Counted from the first letter of the stretch, positions 1-17,211 are shown. The stretch is 64,000 nt of DNA from Amoebidium appalachense (GCA_963693365.1 CAVNZM010000002.1:13454001-13518000); one strand, 5' to 3'. Numbers and translations: made by a program. The notes: generated by a model from the sequence alone, not told the origin.

Positions 1-4063
<4,063 letters not shown>

Positions 4064-4994
4064 GCCTGGTGAGGTTGCCTACCCCCCACAAGACTAGGAT
4101 ACATCTAAAATCGAATGTGCAACCATGTGGAATACCGTGGCATGAAATGTTGTATGACGAATGGTTAGAACGTTTGTAAATACAGGCCCTCGTGTGTTTT
4201 TTATTTATTTGTTTTTTTTTATTGTTATTGCCTCTAGTTTATTCGTAGACCTGGTATTAATCCCCGTTGCTGGTCACCGGGATGCTATGCATATGTGCCC
4301 AAGAGCATGCATATGCTTGGCTGCTTGACGACTTACACAATGTCTCTAAATGGCAACTGTAGGATTTTTACATTGCAATTTTAGGAAGTTTTACCAGGCG
4401 ATTTTAGAATTTTGAAAGCGGTTATTTCACCGTACATATAGGCGAAGCCAATCATCGAATCTGCGTCAAAATGACACTGGATTGCAATTGTTCATCAATC
4501 CTGATTGTGTCCATGCATGATGCACCACAAAATGTACAGTATGTCAACACATGAAGCATTATGAGGGCTAATGTCAGGAATGTCATAAATTATAGGAAAT
4601 AAGGATAAAAATAACAGCAGTAGCTAGTTAGCAGTTCAGTCAAGTGTTGACAAAACACCCAAGGAACCACCAAATACATACACTTCTTGGGCCTTGCATG
4701 CACCCGTCGCCATGTCCGGTGTGATGCCCAAAGTAATTATTACCATGTCGGTGCGCGTGTGTGCATGTTATCACACACACACACAGTGGTCATGCACCAT
4801 ATATCAGCTGGGCCGACCAGCAAAATCGTCAAAAACTGCATGATGCTTGCACAAGCACGCTGGCAACACAAACGAGTAACGAGAGCACCTGCATCCGCTT
4901 GCTCTGCGTCTGTAACGTTAACGGTAACCTCTACCTCGAGCCCAGGTACAGTAAGTTCACTGGGACTTGGGGTTCTCTCTGCCCACCAGATTTT

Positions 4995-5048
<54 letters not shown>

Positions 5049-5719
5049 AGGCTCGCGCATTGATACACTGCCTGCACGTGTACAATAGCGAGGGGGGACT
5101 CTTAGAATTCCATACACCCATATTATAGACCTCTACGCGATAACCATATATGGTAACTCACAAATGAAACTGCTGTATTCACATATGATACACCTCGGGC
5201 ATATCTATACACTTTGGGGCCGGATCCGAGGTGTATGAATACACAAGGGGCTACCATAAATGAACGAAGCACATAAAACACGGCCATCAACACAAAGACT
5301 TTTCCACATCCCCAGACAAGCATTCAACTCATAAAGTGTCGGGTGGTGCAATGAGGGCTGGGGGGGGGGGGGGGGGGGGGGGGGGATGACTATGTCGCTA
5401 TACCTGTGCTTGTACTATCCATAATGATAACAGGTACAATTCCGGCAGTCAAGAGCAAACACAAAACCCCCATGCCTGACGGGTACCGTTGTAGTTCTTG
5501 GATGCACATAGCAGTTATAACGTAGTCAAGTGCAAGAAAATGTCTACGGGATAGGCAGAGTCCCTCCTGGCTGCTCAAAACAACAAAAACCACAGGTATA
5601 GAGCCAACAGTGAAGACTGTCAACAGACCAAGCAAGTAACTGAAGATATTTATGCCTTTAAAGCCCCTTAATCAGAAGATTTGGCCGCAAGAAAGCACCC
5701 GTGCATGTACACACACTCT

Positions 5720-5753
<34 letters not shown>

Positions 5754-6069
5754 ATTGGCTTGGTCGGCACATGTAGGACAAACAAGATACCTTCCTTCGT
5801 GGATATATTTGCTGCTCAGACCGGCAGAGCAGGGTCAAGGCCCTGCGACCAGCAACGTGTGGAAGTGTGGGCCAGCCTATACTATTACGAGGGTCACAGG
5901 CAGCCTAAAGGTTGTGTCCGTGTGCGCGTGACCCGTGTAGACTAATGTGATGTAAACGTGTTGATATATATCTCTAAACAGCAGCGTACATATACCAGCA
6001 CAGCTTCGGAATATATGGCTTCGTGACGATGTCCCTTACACTCTATTTAACATTTTAAAAAGACCCAAT
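4064..6069. other. Intergenic region with two poly(G) tracts and a possible minus-strand exon
   Basis: Unique AT-richer DNA with G tracts at 4996-5047, 5359-5385 and 5722-5751. On the minus strand, 5639 down to 5404 is bordered by a CTTCAG acceptor and a GTATAG donor and reads about 78 residues with two hydrophobic segments (LLGLLTVFTVGSIPVVFVVL and GVLCLLLTAGIVPVIIM), so it could be an exon of a membrane protein. I found no partner exon that joins it cleanly. Nothing else was seen. Confidence 0.3.
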
Positions 6070-6888
6070 TTATGCGTTGTATTGCTCCATAGCGCGCTCA
6101 TACCGTTTCTTGTCCTCTGACGCCATAGCATCGTATTTCTTGCGCTCGTTTTCGGACAGAGTCTTCCACATGGCACCGAGCTTGGTGCCGATTTCTGGCA
6201 CCTTCATGTCTGGGTTCTGCTCTCGGAGCTTGTTGCGGTTTGCGTTGCAGAAGAGGATGTAGGCGGTCAGAGGTCTCTGTAAGAAACGACAGTTAGTAAA
6301 ATACATAAACGAAGAGGTGATGGGCACTATCAAGTAATAGAAAGCTCTTACGGTGACAATGGGAAAAGGAAAGGACCGGAGTTCAATTAGAGGAAAGGAT
6401 TCGGAAATAAAAGAGTCAAAAAGAAGAACACGGCAAGAACCCACGACAGGATGAAGCTCACCCAAACAGGGATTTGGAGGTGTGCCTGCCATAATACAAG
6501 GTCGCATAAAGGGGGTGGAGCTATGAGAATATGGGGAGCATCTGCTAGGCACGGGAACTTGTGAGAGACGTGTTGGCTTGGGAAAGTCGGGCAAGTGTCA
6601 CATCTTCCAATTCAATAAGGGAAGGTGCTGGCAAACCGAACCAACAACTCCGCAAGATTGCCATAAAAATAAAAAAGGTGATTGTACACAAAAGTCACCA
6701 ACGTATTCAATGTGAGGTAAGTTCAAGAGGACGCACAGCTACACCAAAAACGACTAATCAAGTAGAAGGACACTTGCCTTGGGGGCGTTGGGATCCTTCT
6801 CCTTCTTCTCCTTCTTGGCCGGAGCCTTCTTCTCTTTGCTGTACGGCTCGGCGGCGGCGGGCGCAGCTTTCTTCTCGGCCTTAGGCAT
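6070..6888 (-). CDS. HMG-box chromatin protein (NHP6/HMGB-like), two exons
   Basis: Exon 1 is 6888-6778 (ATG at 6888) and exon 2 is 6276-6070 (TAA at 6072-6070), giving 105 residues. Residues 1-33 are a Lys/Ala-rich tail. A single HMG box follows, starting at DPNAPKRPLTAYILFC and including KLGAMWKTLSENERKKYDAM, which has the aromatic and Trp positions expected of the fold. The length and the basic tail before one box match fungal NHP6 and short HMGB proteins, which bend DNA non-specifically and assist chromatin remodelling. The intron begins GCAAGT after AAG, so it is a GC-AG intron. The acceptor is TTACAG. The start is the first ATG and gives the full basic tail. BARD1 begins 678 bp away on the other strand. 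Confidence 0.9.
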
Positions 6889-7565
6889 GTTGGCGAGTAA
6901 AAGGGAAGGAATAAGCTAAAGGGGGGTGGGTTGGTTTAGAGGTGACGTTATCACGATTCAAACACACAGGGTGTTGTCAGAGTGGGCGAAAAACAAGCAA
7001 CTGAGGGGCACAAAACAACGGATCGAGCATTTTATATGGATGCCATGCAAACATATGCAGTGGCAAAATCTTTAAATAATAATATTTTAGTAAACCAATA
7101 GTAATGCGTTTTAGATCCACAGTGGTATTTAAATTTCCCCGGCCAAGCAGCGGCAGCCGATTGCGCCCAGGCTGACCAGTCAGATTTGTGCGGCGTCCTT
7201 TTAAGTGATGACAGCCAACCGTCAACCGGATTTCATTGGCTTCCTGTCACAGCACCTTTTAGAGCAAGGCCGTTGCCGCCAGGATTCAAATCTGACTAGC
7301 AAATTCCACACCGGTTGTGGTGCGTGTTTAGCAAATGGAGTGAGTTCGCGCCAACTGGCATCAGACGGTGTTGATTGGTTTCTACCGTCAATGTTGTCTA
7401 TCAGTGAACTGTGCAAGTGAGAGTGCAAGTGCAGTCGTGTGCAAGCTGAGGGCCTGTGTCGTTGTGCTGGAAGGAAAGAAGTATCAAGCCAGGATGAGTA
7501 AATCAGCTGAAAGGATCAGCTATTAGAAAGACAACCACTAATAAGCACTATTGATAAGTTACAAA
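6889..7565. promoter_or_regulatory. Bidirectional promoter interval between HMG-box gene and BARD1
   Basis: This 677-bp spacer separates two divergent start codons. It contains inverted CCAAT boxes (ATTGG at about 7234 and 7372) and is free of the long microsatellites that fill neighbouring introns. Head-to-head genes sharing CCAAT boxes are a known bidirectional promoter layout. Co-regulation is inference. No clear TATA box was seen. Confidence 0.5.
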
Positions 7566-7700
7566 ATGGGCACAGAGACGGACAGGATGTGGTCGCAGAC
7601 GGGCCAGGCAATGGGCCACCTACAGCACTGCTGGGGTGCGGTTCTTGGTAGGTGTGCCTGGAAGGGGATGGATGAGGAAGGGGGAGGGAGTGGTTAGGAA

Positions 7701-7731
<31 letters not shown>

Positions 7732-7985
7732 AGGAGAGGGGAAGGAAGGCGGTAAGGGGCAGAGTCTAACGTTGCGCAGCCACGCAGCAGCGCAAGACCC
7801 GCAGACCCTCAGCCAGTGCGGCCACCTTTTCTGCAGGTATGTTTCAAGTCATGCTGTATGTTTTCTGAGCGAAAATTGACGAAGTGCACGCTTTGAAACC
7901 ACTTAGTTGCTCTCGCTGGACACAAGGGGTTTTTTACGCGTCCGCGAACTAATCACGTTGTGGTTTCACTGTGCAAGCTGTTGTC

Positions 7986-8023
<38 letters not shown>

Positions 8024-9159
8024 TCCTGCTTTGGCAAGAAAACTGTTACCCGCACGTGGAACTGACACAGCTGTTGAATCCATAAAGCTCATATGAGAAG
8101 CAAAAGTTGACCACAAATCGTGCTGACACAACACATGCTGTCAAAGTGAAAAACAAAAACACTTATTTTGCAAGACAACAACCTGCATATAGACATTGTC
8201 CAGTAGAACATACATGAAAACGCTGGTGTGGTTTGTGCCTACACCCCACGCTGAGCGCGAATAATACCTCATATAACCCGCATGAGCATAAATATATACA
8301 AAAATACGAGAAGAAAGAAAGTAGGTAGCTTCTTTGCTTTCAAGGGAGTTAGCACACACATTTAGTTTGCCCAAACACCGCTCAACACTACGTGCACCCT
8401 GCACATGTTGTCATGCACAAACGTGCACTTGCCATTTTACTTACCAAATGCGCGCGCGCAAACACACACACACACAAACACACGCACACGCACACACGCA
8501 CACACGCACACACTCGAACACACACATCAACACAGAAATGACTTAAGGATCCTACAAGGCACTCCCCTCACACCCTCACAACCACCGCCCCAAAACCAAC
8601 AAAAACCTCACTCACACCCACAAAACAACGAACTCACATCCCTTTTGTGACTCCTTGCGCTAGTCTCATTCTAACTCTCCTCCTATCTTTTAGGAGCTGC
8701 ATAGAGGCTCAGCTGGAAACCACCGCATCCTGTCCCACATGCTTTGTTCCCGCCTGGACCAGCCACCTGCAGCCCTGCAACCGTGCTGCCAGTCTGCTTG
8801 CTGCCCTCACCCAGCTGCAGAGTGCTCTGGCCGGCCATGAACGTAATACCCCCCCCTCCCCCCCCCCCCTCCCCCCACGTGGACGTTTCTTGTCGCCTCC
8901 CTCTCCCCTCCGCCCGCCTCCCCCTACCCCTTTCCCCTCCTTCCTCCATGTGAGGTGTGTGTGTATGGAGACGAGGGAATCGTAGAAGATAAGGGTTGTG
9001 TTTGAGAGTAGATTTACCCTCCTGTGCATAGGCCCTGCAACGTGCAATCCATCCTGTTTAGTGTTCCCCTTGAAATGTGTTACATTGACCACCCTCCCCC
9101 CCCCCCCCCCCCCTCCTTCCTTCCCAAAAAAGGAAAAGAACCGCCACCTTTATTCTCCC

Positions 9160-9190
<31 letters not shown>

Positions 9191-10194
9191 AAAAAAAAGA
9201 TATTACCAGTACACTTACCCTAACCTGCAGCCACTGCCGAGCCCAGCAGCCCCGAGCCAGTACCAGCCCAGCGTAGAGCTTTGAGCGAAGGATTCAGCAG
9301 CCTGCCACAGAGGCCACCACACACCCCTGTACGTGCCTGTGTGTGTGTGTGTGCTTCGTGTGTTGGGAGGGAGAGGGGGGGGGGGGGGGGGGGGGGGGGG
9401 GAGGGGCTGGGCCGGGGGGGGGGGGGGGGGGGAGGGGAGGGAGGGGGGGATCTGGGTGAACGGTTGTTGTAGGGAGGGAAGGAAGAGAGTGAAAGGGAAA
9501 GGTGGGAAGGAAGGCTGACAGGCAGGGTTCCAGGCCAGCAGCCACAGTGCCCACCAGGAAATATTCCCCCCTGGCCGTGCAAGTGTGGTGGGTGCCCCCC
9601 TCCCCCCCTCCCCCCTCCCCCCTCCTCCAAATCACAAAAAGAAAGCAATAAACTACTTTTACATGCGCGTGCACTCACACACACAAACACCACAGCTACC
9701 ACAAATAAACATACCCGCGCGCACGCGCGCGCGCGCACACACACACACACACATACACGCACATACACACATACACACCGCTGCCGCTGTGAAAATGCAT
9801 TGCTGGAGCACCTGGCACCGGCACTGACTCCGTATGCACGTGCACAGACATATGGCAGGCGGCAGCACACGGGCTCCTCTGCTTCCATGTCTGCCCCCGT
9901 GTCTGCTCCCACCTCTGCCCGCACCACCACCCCCAGAACCCCCGGGCAGAGACGAATGCAGCAGACAACACTGCTAAGTCACATGGCCCCACGTACAGCA
10001 CCCACACCCAGTGCCGCACCAAGGAGAGTTACACAGAGGCCAAGTCCGCGACAGACGACAGGTGTGTGTATGTGTAAAATTGGGGGGGGGGGGGGGGGTA
10101 GCGGACGGGTGGGGGGAGGGGGGGAGGGGGGGGGGGGGGGGGGGGGGGCGTGGTTGACTGGGTGAGCGTGGGTAGGTGCTTATGGGTGTGGGTT

Positions 10195-10247
<53 letters not shown>

Positions 10248-10454
10248 CTATGTACGTGTATGCCTGTGTGTGTGTGTGTGTCTGTGTGTCTTTGTGTGTG
10301 TAATCAGTGAGGATGATTTTGACCGTCTGTATGCTGACACATGAATCAACAGGGAACACGGCCCCTGCACCACCATCTACAGAGAAGGTGGGTTGATTTA
10401 TATTCCCAAGTTCGATTGGGGGGGAGGGGGAGGGGGGTTGAGGGGAGGGTGGGA

Positions 10455-10493
<39 letters not shown>

Positions 10494-11668
10494 CGGTTCA
10501 GGGCTAACTGTATTGGGGCCACAGAAAGCAAAAGTACCCACCAACCATCTGGGAGAGACACCTCTACATATTGCTGCAAAGAAAGGTCTATGTCCTGCAT
10601 GCGCGCCTAAGGCAGGCCAGGGGGGGAAGGGGGGGGGAGAAGGGTGGGGAAGAGGTGTATGTGTGTATTCCGGGAGGGGAGGGGGTGGGGGGAAGGGGGG
10701 GGCGGGGGTGGGGGGGGGAGGGGGAAAGGGGTTGTGGGGCTAAAAAGGTGGTGTATGAGTGCGACTGTATGTATGGCCAGAGGGAGGGGAAGGGGAAAAG
10801 GGAAGGGGCGGTGGGTGGGGTTTGAATATGCTGAAGTGGTTTGGGTGCAGGCAATGTGGCGAGGGTGACAGAGCTTCTGTCCGAGGGGCGCATACCAGTA
10901 GACACCAGAGACAACGCTGGCTGGACACCTTTGGTACGTGGGAGGGGATGGTGGCTATGATACCTGGAGTAGGAGGGCGGAAAGATAGAGATGGAGATTG
11001 AGAAAGGGGTCACGTATGATAGTTAGAAAGAGGTGGATGGGGAGGGGAGAGAGAGGGGGGGGGGAATGGGAGGAGGGGGGGGGGAGAGGGGCGGAGAGAG
11101 AGAGAGAGAGAGAGGGATAGATAGATAAAGAGAAATGCAGGTGTGATGGGGAGCATGGGTGAGTGGGTGGGGAGGTGGAAGTGGTGACGGTTTGCATAGC
11201 TGCTGATGACGGCGAAGTGCGCGAGAGGCCTGGGGGAATGTGTGTGCGCGCATGTGTGTGGGAGGACCGGGGGCGGGCAAGCAGGGGGAAGGGTGGAGGA
11301 ATGGTTTCAAGGTTTGGGGACGAGAGAGTAGGAAATATGGGGCTGATTGTTGGTGGCAGCACGAGGCCTGCAACAAGGGGTCTGTGGAGGTGGTGGGCCT
11401 ACTGCTGGATGCGGGGGCAAACGTCAATGCACCAGGTGGGTAATGGAGAGGGGTGCGGGGGGGGGGGGGGGGGGGGGGGATGGGGGAACCTCGGGGGGGG
11501 AGGGGGGGGAGAATAGCGAGAGAGGATTGGGATGGAGGGATGGGACTAGGTTGTCTAATGCTGGTTGCAGGGTTCGACAACAACACTCCCCTGCACGATG
11601 CAACACACGTGGGCCATCTGGATGTGGTGGCCCTGCTGCTACAGGTATTAACCCCCCCTCCCCCCATT

Positions 11669-11721
<53 letters not shown>

Positions 11722-11874
11722 CACACACAAACGCACACACACACGCACACTCTTGCACACGCACACGCGCACACGAACACACACACATACTGGCACACAC
11801 GCACACACGCACTGGCACACATGCGCGCACACACCAACAGAGAGAGCGAGAGAAAGAGAGAGACAGAAGGGCAC

Positions 11875-11923
<49 letters not shown>

Positions 11924-12245
11924 GCACACACACACATGCACACACACATCACACATCATGTATGCCCGAGCCAGCACACACTCACACTGTTTCATTTCAG
12001 CGGGGGGCCAACCGTGAAGCTATCAACAGGGCAGGACTGAGGCCCATCGACCTATCCGAGCGAGATGAGATAGCAGCCCTTATCAATGACTTCACCCTGG
12101 CACCAAAACCTATGCCCCAACAAACATTACCAACCACTGCATCAACGGTGGGTGAACCAACCCCCCCCCCCCCCCCCCCCCCCCCCTCCCACACACACAC
12201 ACACACACACCACCACCACCACCACCACCACCACCACCACCACCA

Positions 12246-12284
<39 letters not shown>

Positions 12285-13182
12285 GCATTAAAGAAATGAA
12301 AGGGAGGAAGAAACAAGAAAAAAAGAAGGTGCACTTTGTGGCTGTGTGCACATGGTGTCGTGGTGCTGATGGGTGTGGTGTAGGGGGAGGGGGCGGCTGG
12401 CAGCAAGGTGGTTGCAGGGGAGGTTGTGATGCTGCTGACGGGCCTGGACAAGACACAGAAGGTGGGCCATGTGCACGTGATTTGTGTGTTCACGTGATGT
12501 GAGTCACGTGCACGTGACTTGTGTGTGCACGTGAATGAAAGCCATGGGCACGTGTGTAATGCCATGCACTTGAATGGTGTATTGACCTGATCGATGTCAT
12601 GCATGTGATCTCTGTGCGCATGTGATTTATGTCGTGTACTTGATTTGTGTATGCTATGCACGTGACTTGTGTAAACACATGACTGATGTCATGCATGTGG
12701 CACGCATCTTGTGCATGCATTCACGTGACTTTTATGCATACACTTGCAAGACAATGCCAACACACTGCTGCTCTGCTGTTACGGTGCATTCGGTCTTTAC
12801 TGGAACACACAAAGGGCACTCACTTGTAGCACTTTAAAGTGTATTTCTTCCATTTTCATACATAGACAAGAGAGCACGTGTGCGCACATGCACACACACA
12901 CACACGCACACACACGCGCATGCACGCACGCACGCACGCACCCACCCACGCACACCGTGACACACACGCGCACACACACACACACTGTACACAGGCACAC
13001 ATACCCAGATACGCACACACATATGGATACCAGCATCCATAGGCACCCACCGACCCACCTATTCACACGCACGGTGTTTGTTTTTGAACTCATATGTGAC
13101 CTGGGGGGTGGACAGGCACATGCGGTCGAGTGGGCATCACGCATACCCGGTGTACTACTGGTCACACGTATGGACGATGCAG

Positions 13183-13232
<50 letters not shown>

Positions 13233-14132
13233 GCGTGTGCGTGTGCGTGTGCGTGTGGTTGTGTGTGTGTGTGTGTGTGTGCGCGCGCGCGTGTGTGCGC
13301 GTGTGCGTGCAAGGGGTGGGGGGTGGGGGGTGGGGGTGCAGATTTGCTAATGATGTGGGGTGGGGGTTGCAGTGACGCATGTGGTTGTGGAGACGAACAG
13401 CGAGGGCCGTGCACGGAGAACAATGAAGTACCTGCAAGGTCTACTGCTGGGCAAGACACTGGCCAGCTTAGAGTGTACGTGTGTGCATGTGCGCTTTGCT
13501 GTGCATATTAATGTGCATGTGCAGTGTGCCCGTGCTTGCATGCTGTGTCTGCGCCTGTGCACGTGCTTGCAAGCTGTGCATTTGCATGCTGTCTGTGCTT
13601 GTGCCCGTGCTTGCATGCTGTGTCTGCGCCTGTGTCCGTGCTTGCAAGCTGTGCATTTGCATGCTGTGTCTGTGCCTGTACACGTGCATGTATATTGGGT
13701 GCATGCATGGTCGCTGATGTGCATGCACAGGGCTCAAGGAGTGTGCCTCCATGCGTCAACTCCTACCCGTCACGCCCTTCCTGGTGGTCGGTGACACGTT
13801 TGCCCTGGGCGGCCCACACAAAGCTGCCATGGCTCACCGTGCACAGGTAAGAACCAGAAACCGAACCGGCCCAGCAGGAATCCCGCAGTGGAAGACCCGA
13901 ACCCCCCATGTTCCCGGCCCGTAACCCCGAAATTTGGCCCGACCCAGTGAATGCACTAACAGGATCCACACGCAGGAGGCACCGCTGTTCCATGAATGTG
14001 CATTTTTCTTCCGTGGGACCTTCGTGGGGCACCCACTGAATGAGCTACGAAGGCTGGTGCGCATTGGAGGTGAGTGTGGGTGTAGAGGAGGGGTGGAGGC
14101 CGGGGGGGTGGGGTTGGTGGGTGGGTGGGTGT

Positions 14133-14177
<45 letters not shown>

Positions 14178-14710
14178 GGAAGGGGCTGTGTGGATAGCTT
14201 TGGTATTTGGTGATGGGGGTGGCGGCGGCGGCGTGTGCATGCATGTTGGTATGTGTGACGGTCAGACAGGTCTCTTTTTTGTGGGGTAGGGTTGGATGTG
14301 AGTGTGTTTGGGGGAAGGGGGAGAGGGGGGGGGGGGGGAGGGGGGGGGGGGGGTTATAGAGTTATGACAGACATACAGCAATGTTCCATTCTGGCTGTGA
14401 AGTGCATGCAATGTCTCCCCCCTGTCAGTGTACCCGTGTCCTTGGGATAATTTGGCTGCTTACCAATCAACGAGCCTAGTGAGTGTCTAAACAGCCAATC
14501 AGGCTGCAAATCCACTAACCATACATGGTTGCAGGTGGTCGGGACCTTCAGAAGGAGCCCAAGAATCCAGTTGGGAGGGATGGGAGGAGATGCCTCATTG
14601 TGGAAGAGGTGGGGGGGGAGAGGGGGGAGGGGGGGGTGGATGTGGTGGGTGTTGAGTGGTTGCTAGACTGCATGTCTCACTACACCATACTGGACACAAA
14701 TCCCGTGTAA
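7566..14710 (+). CDS. BARD1: BARD1 homologue: RING, ankyrin repeats, tandem BRCT
   Basis: Seventeen exons keep phase throughout and encode about 577 residues: 7566-7651, 7780-7836, 8694-8842, 9231-9328, 9848-10061, 10308-10387, 10525-10585, 10851-10933, 11360-11435, 11571-11644, 12001-12147, 12408-12461, 13116-13182, 13373-13474, 13731-13846, 13976-14069, 14535-14710 (TAA). The RING half reads CGHLFCRSC then CPTCFVPAW, as in BARD1. A Ser/Thr/Pro linker follows (about residues 98-228). Ankyrin repeats include [28 protein letters not shown] and [21 protein letters not shown]1 has THVVVE and LEWLKEC. BRCT2 has [13 protein letters not shown] and ends with EWLLDC. BARD1 pairs with BRCA1 as a nuclear ubiquitin ligase in recombination repair. 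Human BARD1 is 777 residues, so the linker here is shorter. The first RING cysteine pair is not clearly visible, so exon 1 is the weakest. The 13182 donor is GC. Confidence 0.9.
11675..11997. repeat. (CA)n-rich intron of BARD1
   Basis: (CA)n and (CACG)n-like repeats interrupted by an AGAGAG patch around 11840-11868. They sit between exons 11571-11644 and 12001-12147, directly before the acceptor TTTCAG at 12000. Confidence 0.85.
12465..12735. repeat. Degenerate minisatellite rich in CACGTG
   Basis: A stretch in the BARD1 intron after exon 12408-12461 in which CACGTGA-like words recur every 25-35 bp (around 12474, 12490, 12506, 12513, 12527, 12549, 12659 and 12723), mixed with decayed forms such as CATGTGA. 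CACGTG is a palindromic E-box, so the array carries many potential bHLH sites, but its origin by tandem duplication is the simpler reading. Confidence 0.6.
13500..13720. repeat. Higher-order minisatellite in BARD1 intron
   Basis: Blocks such as GTGCTTGCAAGCTGTGCATT followed by TGCATGCTG recur in alternating short and long versions with a combined period near 80 bp. They include the palindromes TTGCAAGC and TGCATGC. The array lies between exons 13373-13474 and 13731-13846. Confidence 0.7.
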
Positions 14711-15525
14711 GGAAACACGTGTTGTGGCAGAATCCAGAACCGATGTGCATTTGAACGTCTATCGATATCAATCGTGTGCGGAGCGAGCGTGATGGGTGTG
14801 TGTGTGCATAAACAGATGTTTTGTTAGCAACATATGCAACGGGTGAATTTCCAATTCAGTACGCAACTCACATGTATTAACACTGCACTATGGCGAGCGT
14901 TTGAGGCATAAAATGCCGATTTTGTGGTCTTTCTCGACAAATTACTTAGTAGGAATCTGCATTCGGTTTCCGCAAGGCATAGAAGATGTATTGTAAATGA
15001 TGTTTGCATTGTGTACACAGGAGTGCTCTACATGCCAGGCCACCATAAAGGCCAACATAGTGTAGTCGGGTCTGGCCCGATTCTTATGTATACGTAAACC
15101 AAGATATAAAAACCCCGATTAAGTTTGGAGATACCCGTCTTCCTACTCCGAGTGGCTTGCATTCAGCCCCACCCCCCTCCCCCTTCCCCCCCGCCCCCTC
15201 CTCCTCCTCCGGCTTCGAGGCCCCGCCAAACTACAAGTGCAATTAACATTCGCTCTTGTGGGCGCGCGTATAAGCCACACCCACACACACACACACACAC
15301 GTATACATATGACGAACAACCTTGAGACAAAGATAAACACGTGCATGTGTGCCGAGACATCCAGACCCAACCCGGCACCCCCGGTACCCGCACCCACATG
15401 CACACCACACGTGCACCACCTTTCATCGTACACGTGCTATAACCACTGCCACGTACGTGCACACATGTATACACTCTTTTATTCATTTACTCGCCAGCGC
15501 CCGCGCATGGCCCAAAACAAAATTA
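14711..15525. other. Convergent intergenic spacer
   Basis: This region lies between the stop codons of BARD1 (+) and the phosphotransferase gene (-). It holds unique DNA to about 15130, then C-rich and short (CA)n sequence. No gene was seen. It contains the polyadenylation signal of the minus-strand gene. Confidence 0.6.
15478..15483 (-). terminator. Polyadenylation signal of the phosphotransferase gene
   Basis: TTTATT on the plus strand (AATAAA on the minus strand) lies 43 bp past the minus-strand stop codon at 15526, a normal distance for the 3' end of a compact transcript. Confidence 0.55.
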
Positions 15526-15866
15526 CTATTGGGTGGTGTCCTTATATCCGGGGCATGCCTTATTGGGATACTTGATATGGAATATGCGCAGGCCAAAGTG
15601 GTTTGCTATCTGCCTGCACACGTGGTAGCTGAAGTGCATGAGGCTCAGGTGCACGTACAGGCACACACCAAGAAGCGCCTTGGGCTGGTCGACTATTTGG
15701 TAGCGGGCATTGATGCACAGTGCAAGCAGCGCCCACATGGTCTTGTCTGTGCGTGTGGGTGGTTGTGGGTGTGTGGACGGGTGGGTGGGTGGGGGAAGGA
15801 GAGGCGGGGGAGAGAGGGGGTGTGTGTGGTGGTGGTGGTGGTGGTGGTGTGTATGTGTGTGTGTGT

Positions 15867-15899
<33 letters not shown>

Positions 15900-16217
15900 G
15901 AGGAGAGGGGGGGGAGGGGGGGGGGGGGGGGGTGGGGTGGGGGGAGAAGGGGAAATCGGGTGTACGTGTTTGTGTGTGTGTAGGTGTGTATGTGTGTGTC
16001 ATTGTGTGATGGGACGGAGGGAGGGGGGGGGGGGGGGTGGGGGGGGGGGGGGGGGGGAGGGTTAGTGTGCGTGAGGGTATTGTTGGGGGGGGGGGGGGGG
16101 GGGGGGGGAATGGTGGTGTGGATGGGAGGGTAGGTAGGTGCGGGAACGGGTGTGGTGGGGTTGTTTGTGCGGGTGTGCGGGTGTGTGTGTGGGGTGGCGT
16201 GGGGAGGAGGCGCCCGG

Positions 16218-16249
<32 letters not shown>

Positions 16250-17122
16250 TGTTTGCGCGTGTGTATTGGGGAATGGGGGAGGGGTGGGGGTGCGTTAGAA
16301 AGCGTTGCAGAGCACGGGGGGGTAGAACATGTTACGACAACACAAGGCAGGTAGGAGGGGGATTGGGGGCAAGAATGCGGTGCACAGGAACAAGACGAAA
16401 AACAGGGCGTAGGTCACAATGGGGCAGGCGGGGCATATATGTTATTCCATGTGGGAGGTTTTGTTTTTCTTGCCCGGGGGGTGGGGGGTGCGGGTGGGTG
16501 GATGGGAGGGTGGGTGGTTGATTGGGGCAAGGGGGGGGGAGGAGAGAGGGGGGGGGGGGGGGGCGGGGGGTTTGGCCGGGGGGGGGGGGGGGGGGGGGGG
16601 TTTGCACTCACCCCAGAACTTGTGCGGGGCCTTAGCCATATGTGCAATGACCAGCCAGATGGACATCTTGGCCATGACGGCACCAAACGTTAGAATCATC
16701 AGCACACTGTAGTGGCTGTACAGGCTGCCTGCTGCACCCCCCTCAATGCTGCCCTTCGTGCTGTGAGTGTATGGGTGTATGTGTACGTGTGTGCGTGTGT
16801 GTGTGTGTTTGTGTGTGTGTGTATTGTAGGTATGTATGTGTGGGTGGGTGGGGGGGGGGGGAGGGGGGCGGGGTGCACATGTGTATGTGCTTGTGTGTGG
16901 GTGTGGGTGTGGGTGTGGTGTGGGTGTGGGTTTGTTTGTGTGTGCGCACCTCTGTGCGTGTGTGTGTGCATGTGTAATGGTGAATGAGGTCAATGCGTGG
17001 ATGTGGCACATGAACGTGTGCATGTCAATGTGCTGTTGGGATGTTATGTGTATGTCTGTCCCGTTGTATCTGTGCTCTCAGGCTATTAAACGTGTGCATG
17101 TACCGCGCATGGACGTAGATAG

Positions 17123-17169
<47 letters not shown>

Positions 17170-17175
17170 AAAAAA

Positions 17176-17211
<36 letters not shown>

